Shown here: one piece after another, positions 23,991 to 32,688 of the stretch
Numbering within the stretch: position 1 is the first letter of the stretch
Layout: every line of letters begins with the position of its first letter
Source of the DNA: an uncultured Christensenella sp.
GTDB taxonomy: Bacteria > Bacillota > Clostridia > Christensenellales > Borkfalkiaceae
Length of the DNA: 64,000 nt
Direction of reading: 5' to 3'
NCBI GenBank assembly: GCA_910579525.1
Contig: CAJTUK010000002.1
Coordinates: forward strand, 248,001-312,000
Notes under the pieces: generated by a model
Told to the model about the DNA's origin: nothing
Databases searched by the model: none
Seen by the model: only the letters and a program-made list of their open reading frames with translations
Translations under genes and position numbers: made by a program

Positions 23991-26549
23991 ATGGCAAAGA
24001 AACAGACCAGCCCGGAGCTGACCGAAGAATTTAAACGCACCCTTGAAATGACTAAACTTCTCGACAGAGAGGTAGACGAGGAACTTAAAAAATCGTTCAT
24101 AGCCTACGCTATGGCGGTAAACGTATCGCGAGCCATTCCCGACGTAAGGGACGGACTTAAACCCGTTCACCGCAGAATACTTTATTCGATGCACGAACTC
24201 GGCTTGACTTTCGACAAGCCGTACAGAAAGTGCGCGCGTATAGTCGGTGACTGTTTAGGTAAATACCACCCTCACGGCGACAGCTCCGTTTACGACGCAC
24301 TCGTCAGGCTTGCGCAGGACTTTTCGATAAACTTCCCTCTCGTAGACGGACACGGCAACTTCGGTTCGGTAGACGGCGACCCCGCCGCGGCTATGAGATA
24401 TACCGAAGCGAGAATGTCTCGCCTTTCTTCCGAGATGCTTCGCGACCTCGACAAAGAAACGGTTGATTTTTACCCTACGTTCGACGATACTGGCTTGCAG
24501 CCCTCGGTATTGCCGTCGCGCTTCCCCAATATGCTCGTAAACGGCTCCGACGGTATTGCGGTAGGTATGGCAACGAACATACCGCCCCACAACCTTGCGG
24601 AAGTAATAGACGGCGTTATAGCGCTTATAGAAAACCCCGATATAGACGTTGACGGGCTAATGGAATATATCCCCGCTCCAGACTTCCCCACGGGCGCGCT
24701 CATTATGGGCAGGAGCGGAATTAAAAAGGCATACCGCACGGGCAGAGGAAACATAATAATCCGCTCCCGTTGCGAAATAGAGGAATTCCAGAGCGGCAAC
24801 ACCACTCGTACGCGTATTATCGTTACCGAAATTCCATATCAGGTAAACAAAGCAAAATTGGTCGAAACTATAGCCGACCTCGTTAAAAACAAGCGCATAG
24901 AGGGAATTTCGGATATTCGCGAAGAGAGCGACCGCGACGGTATGCGCATAGTTATAGAGGTAAAAAAAGACGCGAACGCGCAGGTTGTTTTAAACCTTTT
25001 ATACAAGCATACGAGTTTGCAGGTTTCCGACGGTATAATTATGCTCGCCCTAGTGGACGGCACGCCGAAGGTGCTTAATCTTAAAGAGTGCCTCTATTAT
25101 TACCTCGAGCACCAGAAAGAAGTAATCACCCGCCGCACACGTTACGACCTGAATAAAACGGAAGAACGCGCGCACATTTTGCGCGGACTCGTTATAGCGC
25201 AGGCGAGCATAGACGAAGTGGTAGAGGTTTGTAAAAACGCAAGGGATAAGACGGATTGCGTTCAGAAGCTCACCGCTAACTTCGCGCTCGACGAAAGGCA
25301 GGCTACGGCGGTTGCCGAACTCCGTTTGTTCCGTATTTCCCACCTCGAAGTCGATAAGCTCAACGAGGAACTCAACGAACTCGAAAACGCGATTGCCGAC
25401 TTTAAAGACATACTTGCAAACGAGAGCAGAGTGCTCGAAATAGTCAAAAACGACCTGCTTGAAATAAAGCGCAAATATCCTTCGGAAAGAAAGACGGAAA
25501 TAGCCGTTGATTTCAGCGGAGATATAGAGGACGAAGATCTCATTCCCGTGGAGCAGGTGGTCGTATCTATGACCCACTCCGGCTATGTTAAGAGATTGCC
25601 CGTAAACGAATACCACGCGCAGAACCGCGGCGGCAAGGGCATTACGGCGCACCGCCCCAAGGAAGAGGATTTCGTTGAAAAGATGTTCGTATGCTCCTCT
25701 CACGACTTTTTGTTGCTGTTCTCCGACAGGGGCAGGGTATACCGTATAAAGGCATACGAAATTCCCGAAGCGGCGCGCACGGCGCGAGGCAGGGCGGTTG
25801 TAAACCTTGTGCAGATTTTGCAGGACGAAAAAATAACGACCATTATTCCCGTAAAGGCGGACGCGGAGGGCTATATAGCCTTTGCAACCCGCGGCGGACT
25901 CATAAAGAAAACAAAAATAGAAGAGTTTGCGCGTATTAACAAAAACGGCAAAATCGCAATTAAACTCAACGACGACGACACGCTCATTTCCGTTCAATTC
26001 ACTACGGGCAACGACGAGCTTATGATTGCTTCGAAGGGCGGCAAGTGTATCCGCTTTGACGAGGGTAACGTCCGTTCGATGGGCAGAGATACGGCGGGTG
26101 TCAAGGCGATGAAGCTGGGCGAAGACGACGCGCTCGTGGATATGCTGGTAGTTGACGAGAATAAAGACGTTCTTACCGTCACTACGGGAGGCTACGGCAA
26201 GCGTAGCAGAATAGAAGATTATCGCGTTCAGGGCAGAGCCGGCAAGGGTATAAAGGCGGGTACGTTCAACGAGGTTACCGGCAGCCTGATAAACTTGAAG
26301 CAGGTAACCGACGAGGACGATATAATGATTATATCGGACGGCGGCACGATAATAAGAATGCACTGCGACTCCATTTCGAGGATAGGAAGGGGGGCGCGCG
26401 GAGTAAGACTTATGCGTCTTAAAGACGGGCTCGTGGCAACGGTAGCGGTTACCGAGCGCGACGACGAAGCGGAAACGCAGGCTCCCGAAGAAGCCACCCC
26501 CGAAGATTTGCAAGAGGGCGGCGAGGATAACGCAAATATGGAAGAATAA
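23991..26549 (+). CDS. gyrA: DNA gyrase subunit A
   Basis: 852 residues. The catalytic tyrosine is Y137 in A-A-A-M-R-Y-T-E-A-R-M. The quinolone region reads H-P-H-G-D-S-S-V-Y-D, with S98 and D102 at the positions of E. coli S83 and D87, so it looks drug-sensitive. Six beta-pinwheel repeats follow. The GyrA box is present as Q-G-R-A-G-K-G around residue 745, which supports gyrase over topoisomerase IV. The tail is acidic (E-E-A-T-P-E-D). Confidence 0.97.
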   Translation: MAKKQTSPELTEEFKRTLEMTKLLDREVDEELKKSFIAYAMAVNVSRAIPDVRDGLKPVHRRILYSMHELGLTFDKPYRKCARIVGDCLGKYHPHGDSSVYDALVRLAQDFSINFPLVDGHGNFGSVDGDPAAAMRYTEARMSRLSSEMLRDLDKETVDFYPTFDDTGLQPSVLPSRFPNMLVNGSDGIAVGMATNIPPHNLAEVIDGVIALIENPDIDVDGLMEYIPAPDFPTGALIMGRSGIKKAYRTGRGNIIIRSRCEIEEFQSGNTTRTRIIVTEIPYQVNKAKLVETIADLVKNKRIEGISDIREESDRDGMRIVIEVKKDANAQVVLNLLYKHTSLQVSDGIIMLALVDGTPKVLNLKECLYYYLEHQKEVITRRTRYDLNKTEERAHILRGLVIAQASIDEVVEVCKNARDKTDCVQKLTANFALDERQATAVAELRLFRISHLEVDKLNEELNELENAIADFKDILANESRVLEIVKNDLLEIKRKYPSERKTEIAVDFSGDIEDEDLIPVEQVVVSMTHSGYVKRLPVNEYHAQNRGGKGITAHRPKEEDFVEKMFVCSSHDFLLLFSDRGRVYRIKAYEIPEAARTARGRAVVNLVQILQDEKITTIIPVKADAEGYIAFATRGGLIKKTKIEEFARINKNGKIAIKLNDDDTLISVQFTTGNDELMIASKGGKCIRFDEGNVRSMGRDTAGVKAMKLGEDDALVDMLVVDENKDVLTVTTGGYGKRSRIEDYRVQGRAGKGIKAGTFNEVTGSLINLKQVTDEDDIMIISDGGTIIRMHCDSISRIGRGARGVRLMRLKDGLVATVAVTERDDEAETQAPEEATPEDLQEGGEDNANMEE

Positions 26550-26564
26550 GTTAAATAAAAAAGA

Positions 26565-26600
26565 ACGCCGCCTGCGGTTTAACCGCAAGCGGCGCTTATT
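26565..26600. terminator. Terminator between gyrA and the convergent small gene
   Basis: Nested stem: CGCCGC with GCGGCG (26566-26571, 26589-26594) around an inner GCGGTT/AACCGC pair, followed by a T-rich stretch. Confidence 0.75.
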
Positions 26601-26894
26601 TTATTGTATGTTTTTTTCAAAATCATAAAATGATTTTTGTAACTGCATGCCTATTTTTATTCCTAAATTCAAAACTTCTATTTCAACGTCAAAATTCACA
26701 AAATCTATCCAGTTTTCTAATTCCAAAGTATAATGTGACAAAAGAATTTTTGTTTCTTCGTCTAATTTTTCTTCGAGTTTTTGCTTTTTTTCTAAATAAG
26801 TTTGTTTTATATCGCTGTCTTCTTTTAATAGCTCTGCTTTAATTTTGTCAATATAATTTACGCTTATTATGTTGTACAATAGTGAAGTTTTCAT
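26601..26894 (-). CDS. Small helical protein, XRE module 2
   Basis: 97 residues from the ATG at 26894, chosen because CGGGAG lies six bases upstream; a longer frame to 26936 would run through the operators. It is almost entirely helical: N-Y-I-D-K-I-K-A-E-L-L, then a Lys/Glu coiled-coil stretch, and V-L-N-L-G-I-K-I-G-M-Q-L near the end. This pattern resembles small Clostridial proteins of the DUF6809 type, an impression and not a search. The gene is much more AT-rich than its neighbours, suggesting transfer. Confidence 0.72.
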   Translation of the reverse strand: MKTSLLYNIISVNYIDKIKAELLKEDSDIKQTYLEKKQKLEEKLDEETKILLSHYTLELENWIDFVNFDVEIEVLNLGIKIGMQLQKSFYDFEKNIQ

Positions 26895-26908
26895 TATAAT
26901 CTCCCGTA

Positions 26909-26922
26909 TAAGATATGTCTTA
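26909..26922. promoter_or_regulatory. Operator A of XRE module 2
   Basis: TAAGATATGTCTTA, an imperfect palindrome, just downstream of the predicted start of the minus-strand transcript. Confidence 0.7.
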
Positions 26923-26926
26923 CACA

Positions 26927-26955
26927 ATGTTACCATAAGACATATCTTATGTCAA
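26927..26955 (-). promoter_or_regulatory. Promoter of the module 2 helical protein gene, with operator B in its spacer
   Basis: On the minus strand: TTGACA (26955-26950), 17 bp, TAACAT (26932-26927). The spacer contains operator B, TAAGACATATCTTA (26936-26949; arms extend to ATAAGA/TCTTAT). Confidence 0.8.
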
Positions 26956-26983
26956 TGGTTTTTCATAAAATATGTCTTATAAT
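26956..26983 (+). promoter_or_regulatory. Promoter of XRE gene 2 with operator C
   Basis: TGGTTT (26956-26961), 16 bp, TATAAT (26978-26983). Operator C, TAAAATATGTCTTA (26966-26979), ends inside the -10 box. Six bases separate the -10 box from the ATG at 26990. Confidence 0.72.
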
Positions 26984-26989
26984 ATTTTT

Positions 26990-27199
26990 ATGAAGAATTT
27001 ATTTGCAGTTAGATTAGACGCGTACATTAAAGATATAGGATTAAGTAAAAATAAATTTGCGGAGTTGGTGGGTGTTTCCGCTATGAGCATATCCGATTGG
27101 ACAACAGGTAAAATACAACCAAATGCAGAAAGTATTTATTTGATTTGTGTTAAATGTAATTTAAGTGCAGATTATTTATTGGGACTAACCTCAAATTAA
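26990..27199 (+). CDS. Small XRE/Cro-type repressor, module 2
   Basis: 69 residues from the ATG at 26990. An earlier in-frame ATG (26972) lies inside operator C upstream of the -10 box and cannot be transcribed. The HTH is I-G-L-S-K-N-K-F-A-E-L-V-G-V-S-A-M-S-I-S-D-W, ending C-N-L-S-A-D-Y-L-L-G-L. Three copies of a TAAGAyATrTCTTA-like palindrome surround it, so autorepression and control of the divergent gene are likely. The message is predicted leaderless. Very AT-rich compared with the flanks. Confidence 0.88.
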   Translation: MKNLFAVRLDAYIKDIGLSKNKFAELVGVSAMSISDWTTGKIQPNAESIYLICVKCNLSADYLLGLTSN

Positions 27200-27205
27200 A
27201 CGAAA

Positions 27206-27236
27206 ACCGCCCCGCGCTGAAAGCGCGGGGCGGTTT
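27206..27236. terminator. Strong terminator after XRE gene 2
   Basis: AACCGCCCCGCGCT (27205-27218) pairs with AGCGCGGGGCGGTT (27222-27235) around a three-base loop. It separates XRE gene 2 from the convergent DUF3592 gene. The T-run is short. Confidence 0.8.
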
Positions 27237-27252
27237 GTGTTATAAAATTTTG

Positions 27253-27699
27253 CTATCTTTTCTTTATCCCGTAAGTTACAAAGACGAGTATCCCCGCAAA
27301 GACGAACGCGCCGCCGCAAACACACAAGAATACGGTAATAAAGTCGGTTGTGTCTTCGACAAAAATACATTCGGAAGGGTTCTCCGGATTATATGCGATT
27401 TCTCTGCTCGTTCCTTTTGTGGGAGGTATTCTCGAAGATGCGCCGCCTGTACTTTTGTAGCGCGCGCCGTTTACGTAATATTCTACGGTGGCGTAATACT
27501 TATACTCTTTATAACCGTCGGAATCTTCTTCCGAACGCGAAACGTAACCTGTTACGGTTGCGTTCACGTGGATCCAGTTTTCGAGTTTTTCATTCGTTGA
27601 ACTGCGGTAAACAAATCCGCCGACAATAAGCCCTATGCCCAACAAGAGCACAAAAAAACCGGTTATTAAAAAGCCTTTTCTGCTTGTTACGACTATCAT
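27253..27699 (-). CDS. DUF3592-type membrane protein
   Basis: 148 residues. There is one transmembrane helix at each end (about 9-30 and 118-142). A beta-rich external domain lies between: W-I-H-V-N-A-T-V-T-G-Y, Y-Y-A-T-V-E-Y-Y-V-N-G-A-R-Y, and Y-N-P-E-N-P-S-E-C. This is the DUF3592 pattern. Its start lies six bases after the stop of the P-type ATPase gene, so the two are probably co-transcribed. Role unknown. Confidence 0.82.
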   Translation of the reverse strand: MIVVTSRKGFLITGFFVLLLGIGLIVGGFVYRSSTNEKLENWIHVNATVTGYVSRSEEDSDGYKEYKYYATVEYYVNGARYKSTGGASSRIPPTKGTSREIAYNPENPSECIFVEDTTDFITVFLCVCGGAFVFAGILVFVTYGIKKR

Positions 27700-27705
27700 A
27701 AAAAT

Positions 27706-30414
27706 TTATTTGTGTTGCTGTTGCTGTTGTTGTTTTTTACTTGTGGAAGGCATAAGAACGTGCATCAGCGAGAGCAACCAGCCCGATATGGGGAACGCGG
27801 CTTCTATAACCACGACTATAGTAAGTACCTTTGCGTAATCCCATTCCAGCGCTTCCCAACCGGTGTATAGCAAATGTTCCGTAATAAACGGCACTGCGTA
27901 ACCCGTAACGCACAGCCCGAACACTGCGGCGCACAGCACCGCGCGATACACGTTGAAAGGCTGACACACTCTGAACACCATTACGAAGCCGGAGAACGTT
28001 AGGGCGATCATACACATCGCGAGGTAGTGAGAACCGAACTCTTCCGGACTTATAACGTTAGTAAGATACATGCCCATTACGCATAGAATCATAAGCACGG
28101 CGCCTGAGGCGGCTCCGCTCATAACGTGGGCGATAAACTTGCCTTGCACTCGGTCTTTGTTGGGTTGAAGCGAAATGAAGAAGGACGGCGCGCCTATAAT
28201 CGCAACTTCCAACAGGAGCATATTCTGCGGCATAAAGAGGTAGGGGCTGCCCATACATATGCATATAAACGCTAAAAGCGCCGTGAACAGCGTTTTCATA
28301 AGGTACAGCGAAGACGAGTTTTTAATATTGTTTATAACCCGCCTGCCTTCGGCCACGACTTTGGGCATCGAATTGAAATTGTTGTCCATTAAAACGAGGT
28401 GGCTCACGTTTCTCGCGGCTTCGCTTCCCGACGCTACCGAAATGGCGCAGTCGGCTTCTTTTAAGGCGAGTATGTCGTTTACGCCGTCGCCCGTCATTGC
28501 AACTGTGTTGCCGTGAGACTTTATAGAGCGCACCAAAATTGCCTTTTGCTCGGGTGAAACGCGCCCGAATACCGTGTATTTGTTGGCTACGCTTTCAACC
28601 TCTTTATCGTTGAGTCCGTCAAGCGAAATAAACTTTTCGGCGTGGGCTATGCCGGCGCGCTTTGCTACTTCTGAAACGGTTACGGGGTTGTCGCCGGAAA
28701 TAACTTTTACGTCTACGTCGTTTTCTTTGAACCATTTAATTGTGTCTACTGCGTCTTCGCGCACGTTGTCCGCAATCGAAATTATCGCCAGCGGTTTAAG
28801 AACGGCGGGCAACTTTTCGCCTACGATAGGTGCGGGCGAGTGTGCCAGAACTATTACGCGCAGTCCCATCTGCGCATATTGTTTAACTAATTTTTCCACC
28901 TTTGCGGGGTAGGGCTTTAAAACGAATTCGGGCGCGCCCATAACAAAAGTGCCGCCTTCGTCAAACGTTACTGCGGAGAGCTTTCTTTTAGAGGAGAAAG
29001 GAATAGTGGCGGTTGCCGAAAATTTGTCGCTGAATCCGAAGTGGTTGTAGAGCGCGATAGACGTCTGGTTATTGCCGTTGAGCTCGCGCAGCATACTGCC
29101 CATCACTTCGTTAAGGGCATAATCGCCTACGGTGTTCAAAATGACGGTGTCGTGAACTTTCATTCTGCCGTCGGTTATCGTTCCCGTCTTATCGAGGCAC
29201 AAAACGTTTACCCGCGCAAGCATTTCGAGCGAATACATATCCTGCACGAGGGTGTGCGATTTTGCAAGCCTGACTATGCCGAGGGCGAGCGCGATACTCG
29301 TCAAAAGCAACATGCCGGAGGGAATCATTCCTATAACAACCGTGCAGGTGCGTTGAATAGCGTAGTTGACCTCCTGCCCGAATATCCACGGCAACACTTT
29401 TTGGAACGCCTCGTCTTCGGGGTTGATGTTGTGAAGAGTGGTGAGGAACGTTCCTATGGCTATGGGGATTATTAACAGAGAAACGCACTTTATTATGAGC
29501 TTTGTGGAGTTCATAAGCTCGGAGTTGGGGCGCTTGTATTTTTTCGCTTTTGAAGTCAGTTTTTCGAGGTAAGTTTCTTTTCCGACTTTTTCAACTCTGA
29601 ACTTTCCGCTTCCGCTTGCGATAAAACTGCCCGCGTAAAGCAAATCGCCCACTTGCTTTTTAATTGCTATCGATTCGCCGGTCAACAGGCTTTCGTTTAC
29701 TTCTACGGAGCCTTCGGCGAGTATTACGTCTGCGGGAACCTGCGAACCGAGTTCGAGAACTATAACGTCGTCTAAAACTATTTCCTGAACGGGGATTTCC
29801 ACTGTTTCGCCGTCTCGTATGACTTTAACGGTATTATTCGCCAAAATAGACAGTTTGTCTATGGCAAGTTTTGAGCGGATTTCCTGAATAATTCCTATAA
29901 CTATGTTAGCCGTGGTTATAATTATTACAAGGTAATTAGAAAAACCCTGCGTGTTGGCTAAAACAAGCGCGATAAACGCGAAAAGACACAAAAGGTTGAA
30001 AAACGTGCAGATATTGCCTATGAAAATGCTGGCGTAAGAACGGGAGTACTTTTTATTCGTATCGTTGAACAAAAACTGTTTGAACCGCGTTTCTACCTGC
30101 TTTGAATCGAGTCCTTTGTTGAGTTTTGGAGAAAACCTGTCTACCTTGCTCGAAACGGCCTTTTTAGGGTGTTTTTTAAAGTACTTTATAATTTTTTGCT
30201 TGTCGAACGGCTCTTCCGGCTTTTCGTCGGAAGGGGCGGGCGCCGCCGCGGGCGCGGGCTGTTCGTCGCCCGGGAAAAGCGCAATCTGAACCGCTTCGGG
30301 CGAGCTTACCGCCGCTTCTTCTTTTGCGGGTTCGGCTACTTCTTCAACGGGAAATTCTTCTTTTTGCTTTTTCTCTTCGGTTTTATTGTTTACTTTGAAA
30401 AAAATTTTGCTCAT
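27706..30414 (-). CDS. Cation-transporting P-type ATPase (CtpE-like)
   Basis: 902 residues. The actuator motif is L-L-T-G-E-S, the phosphorylation site is D408 in C-L-D-K-T-G-T-I-T-D-G, and the hinge is M-T-G-D-G-V-N-D. There are about ten membrane helices. The membrane motif before the P-domain is I-P-S-G-M-L-L-L, close to CtpE-type pumps (Ca2+ uptake in mycobacteria). No N-terminal metal-binding CXXC is present. A Pro/Glu/Ala-rich cytosolic leader of about 95 residues and a poly-Gln tail (Q-Q-Q-Q-Q-Q-H-K) are unusual. The ion cannot be fixed from sequence. Confidence 0.88.
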   Translation of the reverse strand: MSKIFFKVNNKTEEKKQKEEFPVEEVAEPAKEEAAVSSPEAVQIALFPGDEQPAPAAAPAPSDEKPEEPFDKQKIIKYFKKHPKKAVSSKVDRFSPKLNKGLDSKQVETRFKQFLFNDTNKKYSRSYASIFIGNICTFFNLLCLFAFIALVLANTQGFSNYLVIIITTANIVIGIIQEIRSKLAIDKLSILANNTVKVIRDGETVEIPVQEIVLDDVIVLELGSQVPADVILAEGSVEVNESLLTGESIAIKKQVGDLLYAGSFIASGSGKFRVEKVGKETYLEKLTSKAKKYKRPNSELMNSTKLIIKCVSLLIIPIAIGTFLTTLHNINPEDEAFQKVLPWIFGQEVNYAIQRTCTVVIGMIPSGMLLLTSIALALGIVRLAKSHTLVQDMYSLEMLARVNVLCLDKTGTITDGRMKVHDTVILNTVGDYALNEVMGSMLRELNGNNQTSIALYNHFGFSDKFSATATIPFSSKRKLSAVTFDEGGTFVMGAPEFVLKPYPAKVEKLVKQYAQMGLRVIVLAHSPAPIVGEKLPAVLKPLAIISIADNVREDAVDTIKWFKENDVDVKVISGDNPVTVSEVAKRAGIAHAEKFISLDGLNDKEVESVANKYTVFGRVSPEQKAILVRSIKSHGNTVAMTGDGVNDILALKEADCAISVASGSEAARNVSHLVLMDNNFNSMPKVVAEGRRVINNIKNSSSLYLMKTLFTALLAFICICMGSPYLFMPQNMLLLEVAIIGAPSFFISLQPNKDRVQGKFIAHVMSGAASGAVLMILCVMGMYLTNVISPEEFGSHYLAMCMIALTFSGFVMVFRVCQPFNVYRAVLCAAVFGLCVTGYAVPFITEHLLYTGWEALEWDYAKVLTIVVVIEAAFPISGWLLSLMHVLMPSTSKKQQQQQQHK
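27716..27737. repeat. CAG/CAA microsatellite encoding the poly-Gln tail
   Basis: Six glutamine codons (CAA/CAG mix) followed by CAC at the 3' end of the P-type ATPase gene. It could vary in length between strains. Confidence 0.7.
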
Positions 30415-30443
30415 AGATAACCTGTTTGATATATTCGCTATAT

Positions 30444-30472
30444 ATTATAGCATAAATAAGATTGATTTTCAA
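30444..30472 (-). promoter_or_regulatory. Promoter of the P-type ATPase gene
   Basis: On the minus strand: TTGAAA (30472-30467), 17 bp, TATAAT (30449-30444). Confidence 0.75.
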
Positions 30473-30490
30473 GAAATAAAAGCTATTTAT

Positions 30491-30519
30491 TTGCATTTGG
30501 CAATTTTTTTAAGTATAAT
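30491..30519 (+). promoter_or_regulatory. Promoter of serS
   Basis: TTGCAT (30491-30496), 17 bp, TATAAT (30514-30519). The leader is only about 22 bases, so there is no room for a T-box. Confidence 0.75.
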
Positions 30520-30547
30520 GTTTTATATCAATTTCAGAGGCGTAAAG

Positions 30548-31837
30548 ATGATAGACATTAACCTTATACGTGAAAATCCCGACCTTGTAAAAGAGAACAT
30601 CAAAAAGAAGTTTCAGGACAAAAAACTTCCGCTCGTGGACGAGGTTATTTCCCTTGATAAAGAAAAACGCGAACTCCAACAGGAGGGCGACAATCTCCGC
30701 GCACAGCGTAACGCGCTTGCGAAGCAGATAGGCGTATTTATGCGCGAGGGAAAAAAGGAAGAGGCAGAAAAGGCTAAATCCCTTTCCAAAGCCGATAACG
30801 AGCGCATAGCAGTGATAGAGGCAAAGACCGCGGAAATAGAAGATAAACTCAAAAAAGCTATGATGTCTATCCCCAACATTATCGCGGACGACGTTCCTTT
30901 GGGCAAAGACGACAGCCGGAACGTTCAGGGCAACGTATATTTAAAACACGAAAAAAAGCCGTTTAACGTGCCTTATCACCTCGATATTTTGGAGAGCCTC
31001 AACGGCATAGACCTCGACAGCGCCCGCCGCACCAGCGGAAACGGTTTTTATTACCTGACGGGCGATATAGCAAGACTGCATTCTGCTGTTTTGTCTTACG
31101 CGCGCGACTTTATGATTGACAAGGGGTTCACATACTGCATACCTCCATATATGATACGCAGCGACGTTGTTTCCGGCGTTATGTCATTTGAAGAAATGGA
31201 CGGTATGATGTATAAAATCGAGGGCGAAGATTTGTATTTGATAGGCACTTCAGAGCACTCCATGATAGGCAGATTTATGAACACCGTATTGCAGGAAAGT
31301 TCTCTGCCTCAAACGCTCACCTCGTATTCGCCCTGCTTCCGTAAAGAAAAGGGCGCGCACGGTATAGAGGAGAGGGGAATATACCGCATTCACCAGTTCG
31401 AAAAGCAGGAGATGATAGTTTTATGTAAGCCGGAAGAGAGCGATTTCTGGTACGAAAAGCTATGGAACTACACCGTCGAACTCTTCGTTTCTATGGAAAT
31501 CCCCGTGCGTCAGCTCATATGCTGTTCGGGCGATCTCGCCGATTTGAAATACAAGAGTTGCGATATAGAGGCATGGAGCCCCCGTCAGGGCAAGTACTTC
31601 GAAGTGGGGAGCTGCTCAAACCTTACCGACGCGCAGGCGCGTCGTCTTGGGATAAGATATAAAGCGGCAAACGGTAAAAACGAGTTTGTTCACACTCTCA
31701 ACAACACAGTTGTGGCTCCGCCCCGTATGTTGATCGCGTTTCTTGAAAACCACTTGCAGGCGGACGGTTCCGTATATATTCCGCCCGTTCTTCGCCCGTA
31801 TATGGGCGGCAAAGAAAAGATTGTTCCCAAAAAGTAA
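30548..31837 (+). CDS. serS: Seryl-tRNA synthetase
   Basis: 429 residues from the ATG at 30548, which gives the standard opening M-I-D-I-N-L-I-R-E-N-P-D. An upstream in-frame ATG at 30386 would start inside the divergent gene. The N-terminal coiled-coil arm is about 30-105. Class II motif 2 is C-F-R-K-E-K-G-A-H-G ... Y-R-I-H-Q-F-E-K, and the late E-V-G-S-C-S-N-L-T-D-A-Q-A-R-R gives the serine pocket. It charges tRNA-Ser. Confidence 0.97.
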   Translation: MIDINLIRENPDLVKENIKKKFQDKKLPLVDEVISLDKEKRELQQEGDNLRAQRNALAKQIGVFMREGKKEEAEKAKSLSKADNERIAVIEAKTAEIEDKLKKAMMSIPNIIADDVPLGKDDSRNVQGNVYLKHEKKPFNVPYHLDILESLNGIDLDSARRTSGNGFYYLTGDIARLHSAVLSYARDFMIDKGFTYCIPPYMIRSDVVSGVMSFEEMDGMMYKIEGEDLYLIGTSEHSMIGRFMNTVLQESSLPQTLTSYSPCFRKEKGAHGIEERGIYRIHQFEKQEMIVLCKPEESDFWYEKLWNYTVELFVSMEIPVRQLICCSGDLADLKYKSCDIEAWSPRQGKYFEVGSCSNLTDAQARRLGIRYKAANGKNEFVHTLNNTVVAPPRMLIAFLENHLQADGSVYIPPVLRPYMGGKEKIVPKK

Positions 31838-31846
31838 CATAAATTA

Positions 31847-31884
31847 AAATACCCGTCGGCAAAAATTGCGGACGGGTATTTTTA
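31847..31884. terminator. Bidirectional terminator between serS and the GT2-like gene
   Basis: ACCCGTC (31851-31857) pairs with GACGGGT (31871-31877) and is flanked by A and T tracts. Confidence 0.85.
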
Positions 31885-32598
31885 AAGCGCTTTTTTAAGT
31901 TTAAGATAGGTGAAGTAGTTGATTTTAAAGGCGTTTTTGCGCAGTTTTTTGAGGTCGGCGAAAGCAAACCGCTTTTCCAGCGCAATATACAAAACCACGT
32001 TTTCTTTCAAATACGCGTCGAATTGTAAAAATTCTTCCGAGTCTAATTTTTTAGCTCTTATATCAAGCAACGCGCGCACATACAACGGTACGAGTCTCGC
32101 GCAGATTATTTCCGCCGCAACGGCGTAAACGTCTTTGTTGAGTTTGGATTTGCACCTTTTAAATTCTTCTACGGAAGTAGTGATTTCGCTTTTTTCCGCC
32201 TCGAAGTCCGTTTCTTGACAGTTCTTTTTAAAGACGACGGGTGACGGACCGGAAAAGCGCTCGGCGCTCTTTGCGCAAAGCGCGCAAAAAGTTTCAGCCG
32301 TAAATTTATTCGTGCAGTTTTTTTGCGGAACGCTCTTTGCTACGGAAGTTTTAAACGCAAAACAACCGTTGAGTTTTAAGATATCGGCGGAAGAATTTTC
32401 AAGCATTTTGAAAAAAGTATCGTCCAGAGCGCATTCCGCGTCGCCGTCTGCAATTATAACGTATTTGCCTTTTGCGCGTTTAATCGCGTCGTACAGCCGC
32501 ACTTCGTTTCCGTAGTTTAAAATTTCGGTTTCTTCGGGCGCGTTTTCTACTTCTTCCGGCGCGATGTCGGGCATAATCAGAGTGAGAAGTTTTTTCAT
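31882..32598 (-). CDS. Divergent family 2-like glycosyltransferase homologue
   Basis: 238 residues. The N-terminal 60 residues look like a shortened GT-A fold: I-L-N-Y-G-N-E-V-R-L-Y-D-A-I-K-R-A-K-G-K-Y-V-I-I-A-D-G-D-A-E, where A-D-G-D sits at the place of the DxD metal site. The following 180 residues are helical, with many cysteines, and not recognised. The usual nucleotide-binding first strand is eroded, so activity is doubtful. Promoter: TTGACT-17-TATAAT on the minus strand, only a few bases before the ATG. Confidence 0.5.
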   Translation of the reverse strand: MKKLLTLIMPDIAPEEVENAPEETEILNYGNEVRLYDAIKRAKGKYVIIADGDAECALDDTFFKMLENSSADILKLNGCFAFKTSVAKSVPQKNCTNKFTAETFCALCAKSAERFSGPSPVVFKKNCQETDFEAEKSEITTSVEEFKRCKSKLNKDVYAVAAEIICARLVPLYVRALLDIRAKKLDSEEFLQFDAYLKENVVLYIALEKRFAFADLKKLRKNAFKINYFTYLKLKKAL

Positions 32599-32608
32599 AC
32601 TTTATAAA

Positions 32609-32637
32609 ATTATATTATAAATTTTTCTTAAAGTCAA
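32609..32637 (-). promoter_or_regulatory. Promoter of the GT2-like gene
   Basis: On the minus strand: TTGACT (32637-32632), 17 bp, TATAAT (32614-32609). The predicted transcript begins about four bases before the ATG at 32598, leaving no room for a Shine-Dalgarno. Confidence 0.75.
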
Positions 32638-32644
32638 TATGTGA

Positions 32645-32673
32645 TTGATATTTGCCGCCTCTTGTGGTATAAT
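32645..32673 (+). promoter_or_regulatory. Promoter of the exonuclease-rsmF pair
   Basis: TTGATA (32645-32650), 17 bp, TATAAT (32668-32673). The predicted leader before the ATG at 32689 is about nine bases, without a Shine-Dalgarno. Confidence 0.75.
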
Positions 32674-32688
32674 ATCCGCCGTAATCCT

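Noticed and set aside
25050..26588. 512-codon minus-strand ORF opposite gyrA
   Set aside because: A shadow frame produced by the codon bias of gyrA; it has no domain sense and gyrA is certain. The same applies to 38028-39353 opposite the large lipoprotein and 4552-5376 opposite clpC.
30415..30547. T-box or other tRNA-sensing leader upstream of serS
   Set aside because: The promoter leaves only about 22 bases of leader, and no specifier loop or terminator is present.
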